A stretch of 64,000 nt of DNA from an uncultured Candidatus Melainabacteria bacterium (GTDB lineage: Bacteria > Cyanobacteriota > Vampirovibrionia > Gastranaerophilales > Gastranaerophilaceae): positions 1 through 64,000 of the forward strand of contig CAKUUX010000010.1 in assembly GCA_934693165.1 (NCBI GenBank). Reading direction: 5' to 3'. Positions within the stretch are counted from its first letter, which is position 1, and each line of letters begins with the position of its first letter. The notes under the pieces were generated by a model that did not search any database, had not been told where the DNA came from, and saw only the letters and a list, made by a program, of their open reading frames with translations. Below are positions 17,500 to 26,960 of the stretch, in pieces. The translations under genes and the position numbers were made by a program.

Positions 17500-17771
17500 G
17501 TATAGATGATAGACTTTCAAAAGTAAAATATGTGACAGATGAAGAGTCCCACTTAAAAGTTAATACTGAGCAGTGTAAAAATTGCAAATCTAAAACTTGT
17601 ACCTTTGTATGTCCTGCAAATGTGTACGAATGGAACAAGGAAGAAGATAAACTCATTATAAACTACGAAAATTGTTTAGAATGTGGCGCATGCAGAATAG
17701 CATGCGAAAAAAAATGTATAGAATGGCATTACCCAAAGGGTACATGTGGAGTAACCTATAAATTCGGTTAA
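17496..17771 (+). CDS. fixX: FixX ferredoxin-like protein
   Basis: A 91-residue ferredoxin with cysteines in CKNCKSKTC..VCP and CLECGACRIAC patterns, ending in WHYP.GTCGVTYKFG, a typical FixX end. I choose the ATG at 17496 rather than 17481, because GGGGGA lies at the right distance before it and the ATGA overlap with fixC is normal for coupled genes. It carries electrons with FixC. The next gene starts 11 bases after the stop. Confidence 0.87.
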   Translation: MSIDDRLSKVKYVTDEESHLKVNTEQCKNCKSKTCTFVCPANVYEWNKEEDKLIINYENCLECGACRIACEKKCIEWHYPKGTCGVTYKFG

Positions 17772-17782
17772 TGGAGGCAGAA

Positions 17783-18151
17783 ATGAAAGAAGAATACAGT
17801 TCACAATCACGTCGTTGGTATGATAAAGACCCAGTTTTATCACAAGCAATGAAAACTCTTGAACAATCAGATGACGAAACTCAAATTAGAATTGCGTTAA
17901 ATTTGATTAAAATTATTATAGAGCACAATATTGAAAGTGAAAAATTTGAAGCTGTTGAAGATTTGATTACAGCAGTAAGCTCAGGTCAAAGCGATAGCAG
18001 AAACGGCAGATGGTACGATATTGATAACACATTGAAAACAGCAATGAACATGTTACAAAATTGTCCTGAAACAACACAACACGTTATTGCTAAAGAAATG
18101 GCAAAAATGGTTGTTACTAAAATTAAAGAAGACGAAGATAGCTTAGACTAA
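17783..18151 (+). CDS. Two-repeat RWYD protein in the fix operon
   Basis: A 122-residue acidic protein built of two similar halves, each beginning with RRWYDKDPVLSQAM or GRWYDIDNTLKTAM and followed by a helix. I do not recognise the family. GGAGG lies 7 bases before the ATG at 17783, which I prefer over the overlapping ATG at 17771. The short gap to fixX places it in the fixCX transcript. A role as partner of the electron-transfer complex is only inferred from position. Confidence 0.7.
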   Translation: MKEEYSSQSRRWYDKDPVLSQAMKTLEQSDDETQIRIALNLIKIIIEHNIESEKFEAVEDLITAVSSGQSDSRNGRWYDIDNTLKTAMNMLQNCPETTQHVIAKEMAKMVVTKIKEDEDSLD

Positions 18152-18158
18152 TTATTTA

Positions 18159-18746
18159 CTAGTCAGGTGAACCTTTTAATACCATGTGATATCTAAAATC
18201 ACCGTAATAAACGACAACCGAATAAAATTCGTTGTCAAATTCATCAACTTCTAAATACGTTTTTGGAGCTGGTCTTCTTTTTGATGAGCTAGAAATTGTG
18301 CCGACAAAATTAATAAATCCAATATGAACTTTTTGGGTAAATGTTAGTTTTGGTTTTGGCAGATGAGTTTCATAAAAGCCTAAAGGTACTATATCTCTGT
18401 TATATACAGGGATATAGTATTTTATTTTGCCGTTTTCTTTAAATAATACATACCATTCTCCGTCGTGAGAGCGAGGAGTTAGTAAATAATACCCTGGTTC
18501 AATCGTTGTGCCTTTGAAATACAAAGGTGAATTTAATCTGAATAATGGGTACGGTGTGTATGCATAAGCTTGCATATCATAATATTGATCAGGGTCAATT
18601 CCGTGAATAAAAGAAAATTTTGCTGGAGCAAGTTCGCTATAAATTTTTACGTAGTCTTCCATTTCGCTTGCAGTCATTTCGTCTGCAAAGCAAGGATTTG
18701 AAAACAAAAATATGATTGAAATTATTACGTAAAAAATATTCTTCAT
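18159..18746 (-). CDS. Exported protein of unknown function
   Basis: The 195-residue protein begins with a clear signal peptide (hydrophobic FYVIISIIFLFS, cleavage near CFA-DE). The mature part is rich in Tyr and Pro and probably beta-structured. No known motif is seen. It lies convergent to the fix operon with 7 bases between stop codons. The minus-strand TTGTCT, 16-base spacer and TAAAAT end 7 bases before the ATG, again without ribosome binding site. Confidence 0.7.
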   Translation of the reverse strand: MKNIFYVIISIIFLFSNPCFADEMTASEMEDYVKIYSELAPAKFSFIHGIDPDQYYDMQAYAYTPYPLFRLNSPLYFKGTTIEPGYYLLTPRSHDGEWYVLFKENGKIKYYIPVYNRDIVPLGFYETHLPKPKLTFTQKVHIGFINFVGTISSSSKRRPAPKTYLEVDEFDNEFYSVVVYYGDFRYHMVLKGSPD

Positions 18747-18788
18747 ACAAAATATTTTAATGTATTTTGTATAAAAGACAACCTACAT

Positions 18789-19409
18789 TTAACGGACTTT
18801 ATTTTCTTCGTGTTTGATTAATCTTTTGATATTATCTTTGTGCAAAATTGTGATGTATAAAGCTCCAAGAGCACAATACGCAACATAAGCCATTGGCATA
18901 TCAAGTGCATACATTAAGAATGGTGAAACCCAAACTGCAATGATAGAACCTACTGATACGTATCTTGAAAAATATGTGATTGTAACCCAAATTAATGCAA
19001 TAGCAATACCAACCATCCAGTTAAGAGCAAGAATTGTTCCAACTCCAGTTGCAACAGATTTGCCACCGTGGAATTTTAAAAATATAGGTTTGCTGTGACC
19101 GATAATTACGCCTACTGCAGCAAGTACAGGTAAGATACCATTTACAAGTGAATAATCAATGTATGTTGCAGCAACAACAGGAATAATACCTTTAATTGCA
19201 TCTGTTAATAAAACTATTACAAACCATTTAAAACCTAATACACGTTTAACGTTTGTTGCTCCAGTTGAACCAGAGCCGATTTCTCTAATATCTTGATGAG
19301 CAAGAGCTTTAACAACTACATAACCAGTTGGAAAAGAACCAATAAGATATGCACCGATTAAAACTGCTAGTGCGACTAAAATATATGATAAAATTGCTGT
19401 ACTTAACAT
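18789..19409 (-). CDS. plsY: Glycerol-3-phosphate acyltransferase PlsY
   Basis: The 206-residue membrane protein has the PlsY motifs: GSFPTGY, GSGSTGATNVKRVLG, and GHSKPIFLKFHGGKSVATGVGT. PlsY transfers acyl groups from acyl-phosphate to glycerol-3-phosphate, the first step of phospholipid synthesis. The reading frame stays open upstream to 19541, but AAGGAG stands directly before the ATG at 19409 and the family begins there. The 5' region contains the 18-bp tRNA-end repeat at 19458, so the promoter region is the left junction of the island. Confidence 0.92.
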   Translation of the reverse strand: MLSTAILSYILVALAVLIGAYLIGSFPTGYVVVKALAHQDIREIGSGSTGATNVKRVLGFKWFVIVLLTDAIKGIIPVVAATYIDYSLVNGILPVLAAVGVIIGHSKPIFLKFHGGKSVATGVGTILALNWMVGIAIALIWVTITYFSRYVSVGSIIAVWVSPFLMYALDMPMAYVAYCALGALYITILHKDNIKRLIKHEENKVR

Positions 19410-19457
19410 AAAAATCTCCTTATCTTCCAAGAAGAATTTACCATAAATAAATACTAA

Positions 19458-19475
19458 TGTCGATAGGGGGACTTG
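19458..19475. repeat. Left attachment repeat (copy of tRNA-Leu 3' end)
   Basis: These 18 bases are identical to 34193-34210, which cover the discriminator base, the 3' acceptor strand and the 3' side of the T-arm of tRNA-Leu(GAG). Identity stops at both sides. No other part of a tRNA is present, so it is a junction remnant and not a second gene. Confidence 0.8.
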
Positions 19476-19594
19476 TCTTGAATTGTAGGCGAAGAATGAG
19501 CCGTACAAGGCAGGATACTTGTAATTTAACATACAAAACAAGATTAAATTAATTATGAGATAGAGATTACGTTTATTTATAGTATAATCAATCT

Positions 19595-20464
19595 ATGAAT
19601 AGCATTGTACCACAACACATAAATCAAGAAACATTAAAATCTTATTATTTATACTTTAATGAAAATGGAGATAAATCTTCTGAACTACTTGATATTCTTA
19701 TGAATTCATTGTTAGAATTTGTATTTGGAATTAGATACAGGAATATTCAGAATCCGAAAGAACATCAAAAATTTTTTAATGCTTGTGAAAAATTATATAA
19801 AGAGCCAAAAGCTAGAAATTCAAAAAGAGAAGGTGACCTTGGAGAAATTATACTTCATGCATTATTGAGAAAATATTTAGGAACAATCCCTTTTGCTGGT
19901 CGTTTTTATTTCGCTGTTGATAAAAACACAAGTCCAAAGAGTTTTGATATTGTGCATGTTTTACCAAATGAAACTAAAAATATATTAGTATTGGGTGAAA
20001 GTAAAATGTATGCTGATGCAAAAGGTGGTATTGATGCTTTAGCAGATGATATAAAAAAACATTTCAAGGCAGATTATATTCGAAAACAATTTGTAAAAAT
20101 TTCAGAAGTTGTTTCCAGTGACAATACACAAGATCAAGAAAATATAGTTGTGCCAATGAGAAGAAGTATTGATGCGTGGGAATATAAACTTAGAACAGAA
20201 GAAACTTTGAAAACGGTTATAGATGAACTATATGTACCACTATTATGTACTTATAATTATGATAAATATAATGAATATACTAGTGTTTGTAATGAATTTA
20301 TAAAGGAGTATGAATCTCACATAGGAGAACTATACAATTATTTTGATAATAAAAATATAATAAGACCAACATGCTTAAATATTTTACTAATGCTATTTCC
20401 TGTGCCATCAAAAGATATTCTAATTAAAGAATATTATAAACGAATTAATGAGGTAATAGAGTAA
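19595..20464 (+). CDS. hamA: Hachiman defence protein HamA (DUF1837 nuclease)
   Basis: The 289-residue protein resembles the DUF1837 family. GDLGEI (about residue 83), SFDIV (about 116) and LGESKMY (about 135) fit the acidic and E-x-K residues of a PD-(D/E)xK nuclease centre. In Hachiman systems HamA is the effector that degrades DNA once released or activated by the helicase HamB. The HamB gene starts 1 base after the stop, which is the standard order. A TATAAT box ends 6 bases before the ATG, so the operon mRNA is probably leaderless. Confidence 0.8.
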   Translation: MNSIVPQHINQETLKSYYLYFNENGDKSSELLDILMNSLLEFVFGIRYRNIQNPKEHQKFFNACEKLYKEPKARNSKREGDLGEIILHALLRKYLGTIPFAGRFYFAVDKNTSPKSFDIVHVLPNETKNILVLGESKMYADAKGGIDALADDIKKHFKADYIRKQFVKISEVVSSDNTQDQENIVVPMRRSIDAWEYKLRTEETLKTVIDELYVPLLCTYNYDKYNEYTSVCNEFIKEYESHIGELYNYFDNKNIIRPTCLNILLMLFPVPSKDILIKEYYKRINEVIE

Positions 20465-20465
20465 A

Positions 20466-22673
20466 ATGTTAGAAAAAGATTACAAAAAAATTATAAGCTG
20501 TATAAGAAATAAATCTTTTACTTGTTTAGATTATTTTTCTTTAGCAAAAGAACTTAATATTATTTTAGACGTAGAAACTTCTTTTAACAAACAACTAGCA
20601 AGAAATATAGTAATTTATATAATTGATAATTGGAGCAGTGTTCCTCAAGAATTAAAAAAATTATATACTGATCTCGTTACAAAATGTGGTTTTTATCCAT
20701 ATCTTGAAAAGGAACAAGAAATATTTTATCTAGATAATTTAAGAGGCGAAATCTCAAAAGAATTTCATAAAGCTAATTATCTTAAAGGAAACATATATTT
20801 CCATTCAGCACAACAAGAGGTTTGTAATTTATTATTAAATACAGAGTCAAATCTTGTAATTAGTGCGCCTACAAGTTTTGGGAAAAGTTTACTAATAGAG
20901 GAATTAGTTGCAAGCAATAAATATAAAAACATTGTTGTAATTCAGCCAACATTGGCATTATTAAATGAAACAAGAAATAATTTAAGAAAATACGAAGATA
21001 AATATAAAATTATTGTCAGAGTAGCCGATAAACCAGTGAAAGACAAAGGTAATTTGTTTTTATTAACTGCAGAAAGAGTTATGGAATACAAAGATATGCC
21101 TAAAATCGATATGTTTATACTTGACGAATTTTATAAAATAAGTCAAAAAAGAGATGATGAAAGATATGAAGTTTTAAATAATGCCTGTAATAAAATGCTC
21201 AATATACATAAGGCTAGATTTTATTTTTTAGGGCCACATATTGATAAGATTTCTCAAGAATTTATAGATAAATATGATGTGATATTTAGAAAATATGATT
21301 ATACATTAGTTGTAAATGAAGAAAATGAAATTAAAAATGGAGAAACATACTATAATGATAATAAATCTGAAATAAAAGAAAAACGTTTATTCGAAGAGCT
21401 TGTTAAATGTAATGAACAAACAATTATTTATTGTTCTTCACCACAAAAATCTACCGAAACAGCCATAAATTTTGCTAAGTATCTAGAAAGTTTAGACTCT
21501 CGTAATTTAAATTCAGAACGAGATGTACCTTTAATTCAATGGATAAACGATAATATTTCATATAAATGGGAAATAGTTTCATGCTTACGTCATAAAATAG
21601 GAGTTCATAATGGAATTTTCCCGAAACATATAAATGCTTCTATAATTGATTACTTTAATGATAAGAAATTTTCGTATTTATTCTGCACTTCAACTATAAT
21701 AGAGGGTGTTAATACAAATGCTAAAAATGTAATTATTTACAATAATTGGAGAGGTCCTAAACATAAGAAAATTGATTACTTTGATTATAAAAATATTAAG
21801 GGCCGTTCGGGTAGAATGTTCAAACATTATGTTGGAAATCTGTATTCTTTTTATCAAAAATTTGAAGAAGAATCAATTGAAATAGACATCCCGTTTGTAG
21901 ATCAAGAAAAGCCATTAAGTAAAGAAATATTGGCCCATACTTTAGAAAATGATATTAAAGATAAAAATTCTCAGGAATATCAAGAATTACAATCTATACC
22001 CAAAGCAGAACTTGAATTATTTAAGAAAAACGGATTAAGTATAGAAGGGCAAAAGAATATTTTAGAGTATTTAAAAGCGCATATCAATGAAGATTATCAT
22101 TTAATTAAATGGTCATATTATCCTAAATATGACCAAGCGTTATATATTCTTGAACTATGTTTTAACAATCTTTTAAAACGTACTGAAACAGGTGGTGGTG
22201 TAACTCCTAAAAAATTAGCAACATTAATAAGAAAATGTAATATAGGACAAAATCTTTATTTAATAGTAAAAAATGAAGTTAAGTATTTACATGAAACACG
22301 CGGAAATGACTATAATTATGCATTAACAGCAGGATTTCAGATTCAAAGACACTGGTTTGATTATAAACTTCCCAAATGGTTTGGATGTTTTAATGAATTA
22401 CAAAAATATGTATGTAATTTATACGGATTTACTGCGGGTGATTATTCATTGTTTTTAGCAATGCTTGAAAATGATTATATGTCACCAAGAACAAGTTTGC
22501 TAATGGAATTTGATTTGCCTAAAACTGCAATAAGGAAACTTGATAATTATATACCCGAAAAAGTAAGTGATGACGAATTTATTCAGTATATAAAACAAAA
22601 TCATCAAGATATTATAAGAAATGCGCTGTTGTCAAATTATGAATATGAACGTCTGAAAAAAGAAGTTTTGTAA
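20466..22673 (+). CDS. hamB: Hachiman defence helicase HamB
   Basis: The 735-residue superfamily 2 helicase has Walker A at about 139 (SAPTSFGKS), an LDEF Walker B variant at about 220 in place of DEAH, and the C-terminal motifs STIIEGVN and IKGRSGRMFKHY at about 413-455 that close around ATP. The last 270 residues are helical and lack a named domain. It forms a complex with HamA and senses foreign or damaged DNA in studied systems. Coupled to hamA. Confidence 0.82.
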   Translation: MLEKDYKKIISCIRNKSFTCLDYFSLAKELNIILDVETSFNKQLARNIVIYIIDNWSSVPQELKKLYTDLVTKCGFYPYLEKEQEIFYLDNLRGEISKEFHKANYLKGNIYFHSAQQEVCNLLLNTESNLVISAPTSFGKSLLIEELVASNKYKNIVVIQPTLALLNETRNNLRKYEDKYKIIVRVADKPVKDKGNLFLLTAERVMEYKDMPKIDMFILDEFYKISQKRDDERYEVLNNACNKMLNIHKARFYFLGPHIDKISQEFIDKYDVIFRKYDYTLVVNEENEIKNGETYYNDNKSEIKEKRLFEELVKCNEQTIIYCSSPQKSTETAINFAKYLESLDSRNLNSERDVPLIQWINDNISYKWEIVSCLRHKIGVHNGIFPKHINASIIDYFNDKKFSYLFCTSTIIEGVNTNAKNVIIYNNWRGPKHKKIDYFDYKNIKGRSGRMFKHYVGNLYSFYQKFEEESIEIDIPFVDQEKPLSKEILAHTLENDIKDKNSQEYQELQSIPKAELELFKKNGLSIEGQKNILEYLKAHINEDYHLIKWSYYPKYDQALYILELCFNNLLKRTETGGGVTPKKLATLIRKCNIGQNLYLIVKNEVKYLHETRGNDYNYALTAGFQIQRHWFDYKLPKWFGCFNELQKYVCNLYGFTAGDYSLFLAMLENDYMSPRTSLLMEFDLPKTAIRKLDNYIPEKVSDDEFIQYIKQNHQDIIRNALLSNYEYERLKKEVL

Positions 22674-22738
22674 TTATTTTACAAATATAAACCTTCACTT
22701 TCAAAGATTTATTCTTTTGTTTATACTATAATTAACCC

Positions 22739-23542
22739 ATGCAAAAGTTTTATGAAAAAAACGATATAACTTTATTTCAGGGTGATTGTATTGAGATTTT
22801 GGAGAAAGCTGCACCGGAATCTATTGATATGATTTTTGCAGATCCACCTTATATGTTATCAAATGGTGGAATATCTTGTCAAGCCGGAAAAGTTGTCTGT
22901 GTCAATAAAGGCAAATGGGATGAAAGCAAGGGTTTAGACGAAGATTTTACCTTTCATCTAAAATGGATTAATGCCTGTCGCAGAGTCTTAAAGCCAAACG
23001 GAACAATTTGGATTTCAGGAACTTATCACTCAATTTATGCTTGCGGATTTGCTTTGCAAAAATCCGGCTTTAAAATATTAAACGACATTTGTTGGTTTAA
23101 GCCAAATGCTTCACCAAATATGAGTTGCAGGTATTTTACTGCAAGCCATGAAACTTTGCTTTGGGCAAGAAAAGACCCAAAAGGTAAACATACATTCAAC
23201 TATGAAACGATGAAAAATGGCGATTGGGGTGATGATGCAATCAAAAAGCCGGATAAACAAATGCGTTCGGTTTGGCAAATTGATACTCCAAAATCTTACG
23301 AAAAAACTTTCGGGAAACATCCAACACAAAAACCTTTAGAATTGTTAAGGCGAATTATCCTTGCCTCAACGAATAAAGGAGATTTGATTTTAGACCCGTT
23401 TACAGGTAGTTCAACAACTGGTATAATGGCATTAAAGTTAGGGCGAAAATTCATCGGTATAGACTTGGAAAAAGAATACTTAGACCTTTCTGTTAAAAGG
23501 TTTGAGCAACTATTTTCAAAGAAAGATAAAGCATGGCAGTAG
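22739..23542 (+). CDS. DNA adenine methyltransferase, DpnA (M2.DpnII) type
   Basis: The 267-residue enzyme has the beta-class order: DPPY near the N-terminus (FADPPYMLS, about 37) and the SAM motif near the C-terminus (DPFTGSSTTG, about 220). Size and sequence style match the second methyltransferase of DpnII systems, which methylates adenine in GATC and can act on single-stranded DNA. It overlaps the next methyltransferase gene by 10 bases. The -10 box ends 6 bases before the ATG (leaderless). Confidence 0.82.
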   Translation: MQKFYEKNDITLFQGDCIEILEKAAPESIDMIFADPPYMLSNGGISCQAGKVVCVNKGKWDESKGLDEDFTFHLKWINACRRVLKPNGTIWISGTYHSIYACGFALQKSGFKILNDICWFKPNASPNMSCRYFTASHETLLWARKDPKGKHTFNYETMKNGDWGDDAIKKPDKQMRSVWQIDTPKSYEKTFGKHPTQKPLELLRRIILASTNKGDLILDPFTGSSTTGIMALKLGRKFIGIDLEKEYLDLSVKRFEQLFSKKDKAWQ

Positions 23543-24372
23543 TTTTAGAACAATTGAAAAGTGAAACATATCCGATTGTTAAATGGGTTGGTGGCAAGCG
23601 TCAGCTTATGTTTGAACTAATTAAAAACATGCCAAAATCTTACAATCGTTATTTTGAGCCTTTCATTGGAGGTGGTGCTTTATTTTTTGAATTACAACCG
23701 GAACAGGCTTATATTTCTGATATGAATGAAGAGTTGATTAACCTTTATTCAATTGTTCGAGACAATGTTTATGAACTTATTGATGATTTAAGCAAGCACG
23801 AAGTTTCAAAAGAATATTTTTTAGAAATTCGAAATATTGATAGAACTGAACAATATACAGAATTGTCAGATGTAGAAAGAGCAAGTCGTTTTATTTATTT
23901 GAATAGAACCTGCTTTAACGGTATGTATAGAGTAAATTCTCAAGGGCAATTTAATGTTCCATTTGGGCATTATAAAAACCCTCGTATAATTGACGAGAAC
24001 AACCTTTTGAATTGTTCTGAACTATTAAAAAAGACTGAAATTAAATGTGCTGATTTTTCAGAAATTTTAACTAAGGTTAAAAAAGGTGATTGGGTTTATT
24101 TTGACCCACCTTATGTACCATTGAATGAGACTTCAAGTTTCACTTCTTATACTAAAGATGGTTTTGATATTAATATGCAATTCAAACTGCGAGATGTTTG
24201 CGATGAATTGGACAATAAAGGTGTTAAATTTATGCTTTCAAATTCAGATACTAAATTAGTAAATGAATTATATGTAAATTATGAAATTAAAAAAGTTTTT
24301 GCTTCTCGCCAAATCAATGCAAATGCAGATGGCAGAGGTAAAATTACAGAAGTTTTAGTACGCAATTATTAA
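23533..24372 (+). CDS. Dam-family DNA adenine methyltransferase, DpnM (M1.DpnII) type
   Basis: This 279-residue protein has KWVGGKRQL (SAM motif X), EPFIGGGALFF (motif I) and VYFDPPYVPL (motif IV) in the alpha-class order, as in Dam and DpnM. It protects GATC sites from the endonuclease encoded at 24963. The pair of methyltransferases followed by the endonuclease corresponds to the DpnII operon, but with the order of the two methyltransferases changed and an opposing gene inserted. Confidence 0.87.
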   Translation: MAVVLEQLKSETYPIVKWVGGKRQLMFELIKNMPKSYNRYFEPFIGGGALFFELQPEQAYISDMNEELINLYSIVRDNVYELIDDLSKHEVSKEYFLEIRNIDRTEQYTELSDVERASRFIYLNRTCFNGMYRVNSQGQFNVPFGHYKNPRIIDENNLLNCSELLKKTEIKCADFSEILTKVKKGDWVYFDPPYVPLNETSSFTSYTKDGFDINMQFKLRDVCDELDNKGVKFMLSNSDTKLVNELYVNYEIKKVFASRQINANADGRGKITEVLVRNY

Positions 24373-24890
24373 GGTGTTGGAACTCCGGACATAAACATTG
24401 CTCTGCCGGAATAATTCCAATAGCGAATATCTTGTTCAATAAAGAACCATTTTGCTACATTTAATATTAAATCAACAGAATAGCCGGAGCTAAATTGCAA
24501 GTTTGTATCCTCGATTTCTTTGCAATTGTAGACATTCTCTATAAGTTTATATAATTTTTCGTATTTTTCAGGAGATTCTGCTTTTTTTATTTTTAAATCA
24601 TTAAAAATATTGTCATGAGAAGGATTATATTTTATGCGATTTGTGTTTGAAAAGTTTATATTTTCAACATTTATTAGGAAGTCAAAACCATTGTGAAGAT
24701 TGGCAGGTCTTTCTAAATAAATTCTATTTCCGTCTTTTAATGTTTCAACAAAATAAAGATATTTTGATTGATTTTCACCATTACCAGTTCCCGGCACCTC
24801 TTTCAAAAATTCAGCAATAACACTTTCTCTGACTTCATTTCTCGTTCCAGAATTGGAAAAGAACTTCTCTATTTTATTTGCATTAACCAT
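24369..24890 (-). CDS. Unknown protein inserted opposite to the DpnII genes
   Basis: The 173-residue protein is not one I recognise. It is probably soluble and contains the aromatic segment IRYWNYSGRAMFMSG near its end. It overlaps the end of the dpnM-like gene by 4 bases on the opposite strand and is divergent from the endonuclease gene with 72 bases between starts. AAGAAGGGG precedes the ATG. Its position suggests a restriction-linked accessory or control protein. Confidence 0.6.
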   Translation of the reverse strand: MVNANKIEKFFSNSGTRNEVRESVIAEFLKEVPGTGNGENQSKYLYFVETLKDGNRIYLERPANLHNGFDFLINVENINFSNTNRIKYNPSHDNIFNDLKIKKAESPEKYEKLYKLIENVYNCKEIEDTNLQFSSGYSVDLILNVAKWFFIEQDIRYWNYSGRAMFMSGVPTP

Positions 24891-24962
24891 GCATTCCCCT
24901 TCTTAAAAAAATCCTATAATTTTCATGCTCATGCTATCATAAAAATATACAGGAGAATATGT

Positions 24963-25820
24963 ATGAAAAGAGATTTTAAGAGATGGTTATCTACGTTTAG
25001 AGCATGTATTGCTGACTATTGTTACTATGCAGACTTTGATAAAATTAACAAAAATGTTGATGACATAAGGGTTGAGCTCAATATTTTAAATACTTTGGTA
25101 GGTTCAAAAAATATTGAAAAAGATTTTGGAGATATTATTAAGAAGTATCCTGAAACCTTAAAATGTATTCCTCTGCTTTTGGCAGTAAGAGCTAAAGATA
25201 TCCCCGTGACTGATGCTGATGGTGAATATAATTTTTCTTTTAATAAATGCAATTACAGCATTGATGAATACAAGATGTTTATGCGTAAAACAAAATTGTT
25301 TGACCTTCTGGAAAACCATATTGTCAGCAACTTGGTCGATTATGCAACTGGTGTCGAAACGGGACTTGATTCTAATGGAAGGAAGAATCGTGGTGGACAT
25401 TTAATGGAAAATCTTGTTGAAAGTTATATTCAAAATGCAGGACTTGTTAAAAATAAAAACTATTTCAAAGAAATGTATATCCACGAAATTGAGCGAAAAT
25501 GGGGTGTTGATTTGTCAGCAATTTCTAATCAAGGCAAAATGGAAAAACGCTTTGATTTTGTAATAAAAACAGATAAACAGATCTATGTTATTGAAACCAA
25601 TTTTTATTCAAGTGGTGGTTCAAAACTCAATGAAACCGCAAGAAGTTATAAAACTCTTGCACAAGAAGTCGCAACTATAAATGGTGTAACATTTGTTTGG
25701 TTTACAGATGGTTGCGGTTGGAATAGTGCAAGACACAATCTTGAAGAAACTTTTGATGTTTTGGATACAGTATATAATATTCAAGATTTGGAAGATGAAA
25801 TTATAAAATTACTTAGATAA
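24963..25820 (+). CDS. DpnII-type restriction endonuclease (GATC)
   Basis: The 285-residue protein matches DpnII/MboI-type enzymes in length and in segments such as GRKNRGGHLMENLVE, RFDFVIKTD and YVIETNFYSSGGSKLNETA, where D..E-T-N gives a PD-(D/E)xK-like centre. The frame is open from 24768, but AGGAG stands 7 bases before the ATG at 24963 and the family starts there. It cuts unmethylated GATC and is paired with the two methyltransferases upstream. Confidence 0.85.
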   Translation: MKRDFKRWLSTFRACIADYCYYADFDKINKNVDDIRVELNILNTLVGSKNIEKDFGDIIKKYPETLKCIPLLLAVRAKDIPVTDADGEYNFSFNKCNYSIDEYKMFMRKTKLFDLLENHIVSNLVDYATGVETGLDSNGRKNRGGHLMENLVESYIQNAGLVKNKNYFKEMYIHEIERKWGVDLSAISNQGKMEKRFDFVIKTDKQIYVIETNFYSSGGSKLNETARSYKTLAQEVATINGVTFVWFTDGCGWNSARHNLEETFDVLDTVYNIQDLEDEIIKLLR

Positions 25821-25827
25821 AATATTA

Positions 25828-26949
25828 TTATCTGTTATTTTCAAAAATTTCTTTTAAAGTATTATACAAATTTCTTGCGCCCATTTCACCAAGTCTAAAT
25901 GCATCTTCAGAAAAATCAACTTTTTCTTTTATGATACTAAAAATAGGATAGTAATAATTTTTATCAGTTAAACAATCAAGGTTTCCTTTTGCAAGACAAT
26001 AAAAGTCACTAAATAAATTCATAAATGCTGTATATCCAGTTGTTTTGCATAAAATATATTTTTCATTACCCCATTCATTTTTGAAAATTTCACTCAATGC
26101 AGTGTAATATGCCGATAACATTAAATATATTTGTTTTTGTTCAATGTTATTGTAATACTTCCAAAATATCTTTTTTTCATACAAATTATTAGGTAAGTCT
26201 TTTCTATTATTACCATTTCGAATAAGTAATTCCCTTAATTTTTTTGCATCCTTTTGATTGTATATATAATTAATAATAGGCTTACTGAAAGTATATTGTG
26301 AAATTATTCCTTCGGGAGATGTTTTATCTTTTTTACCTAGCATTTTTATTTTTTTATATAGAGGCCCTTCTTCATTATTAAACTTTCTTGTTATTGCATT
26401 TACAACCTGTTCGGGTGTTGTAACTTTTGATAATGCTGTTAGATCTTGCAATAAAGAAGGATTTAGTTTTGTTTGTGTTGTATTTATTACTGAAAAAATA
26501 TATGCCTGATCATTAATACTGGCATCTACAAAAATTGCGACTAACAAATCAAATTTTTCAATATTTTCATCTTTAAAAGAATATAAGCGGTGTTGCCCAT
26601 CAATAATGCGAAAAGGACGTTCGTACTCATTTTCAGTATCAATATTAACTATTATTCTTTTTATTTTGTCATTTTCTCTCATTACTGAATAGTTATCCCC
26701 AACTAATGTTCCAATAATTGTATTTGGGAATGTTGCATCAGAAGTTTTTATATATTCTTTTAAACTATTTATTTTACTTTTACTCAATTCTCTCTGTGTA
26801 CCAAGATATTCTTCAAGTTCTTCATTAAATTTTCTTTCATCTGAACAAGATATTTTGAGCAAATCTTTTGCATTAACTTTTGCTATATAATATTTGCCTA
26901 TTGGCTGCTCGATTTCAATTAAATTATCAATTATTAACGGTTCTATCAT
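25828..26949 (-). CDS. DGQHR-domain protein (ParB/DndB-like)
   Basis: The 373-residue protein has the signature IDGQHRLYSF at about 114, followed by FSVINTTQTKLN at about 152. The domain is shared with DndB and ParB-like proteins that bind nucleotides and is common in defence loci. The C-terminal half is helical and without named motifs. It is downstream of a membrane protein gene with an 11-base gap and a GAGGT site. No dndCDE or 7-deazaguanine genes are nearby, so it is not a standard phosphorothioation locus. Confidence 0.8.
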   Translation of the reverse strand: MIEPLIIDNLIEIEQPIGKYYIAKVNAKDLLKISCSDERKFNEELEEYLGTQRELSKSKINSLKEYIKTSDATFPNTIIGTLVGDNYSVMRENDKIKRIIVNIDTENEYERPFRIIDGQHRLYSFKDENIEKFDLLVAIFVDASINDQAYIFSVINTTQTKLNPSLLQDLTALSKVTTPEQVVNAITRKFNNEEGPLYKKIKMLGKKDKTSPEGIISQYTFSKPIINYIYNQKDAKKLRELLIRNGNNRKDLPNNLYEKKIFWKYYNNIEQKQIYLMLSAYYTALSEIFKNEWGNEKYILCKTTGYTAFMNLFSDFYCLAKGNLDCLTDKNYYYPIFSIIKEKVDFSEDAFRLGEMGARNLYNTLKEIFENNR

Positions 26950-26960
26950 TCTACGTACCT

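Noticed and set aside
19458..19475. A second tRNA gene
   Set aside because: Only 18 bases of the 3' end are present; no cloverleaf can be formed with the flanks.
19410..19541. Upstream extension of PlsY
   Set aside because: The extension runs through the attachment repeat and has no family match; AAGGAG directly precedes the ATG at 19409.
24768..24962. Upstream extension of the DpnII-like protein
   Set aside because: The frame is open to 24768 but overlaps the opposed gene; AGGAG and family length support 24963.
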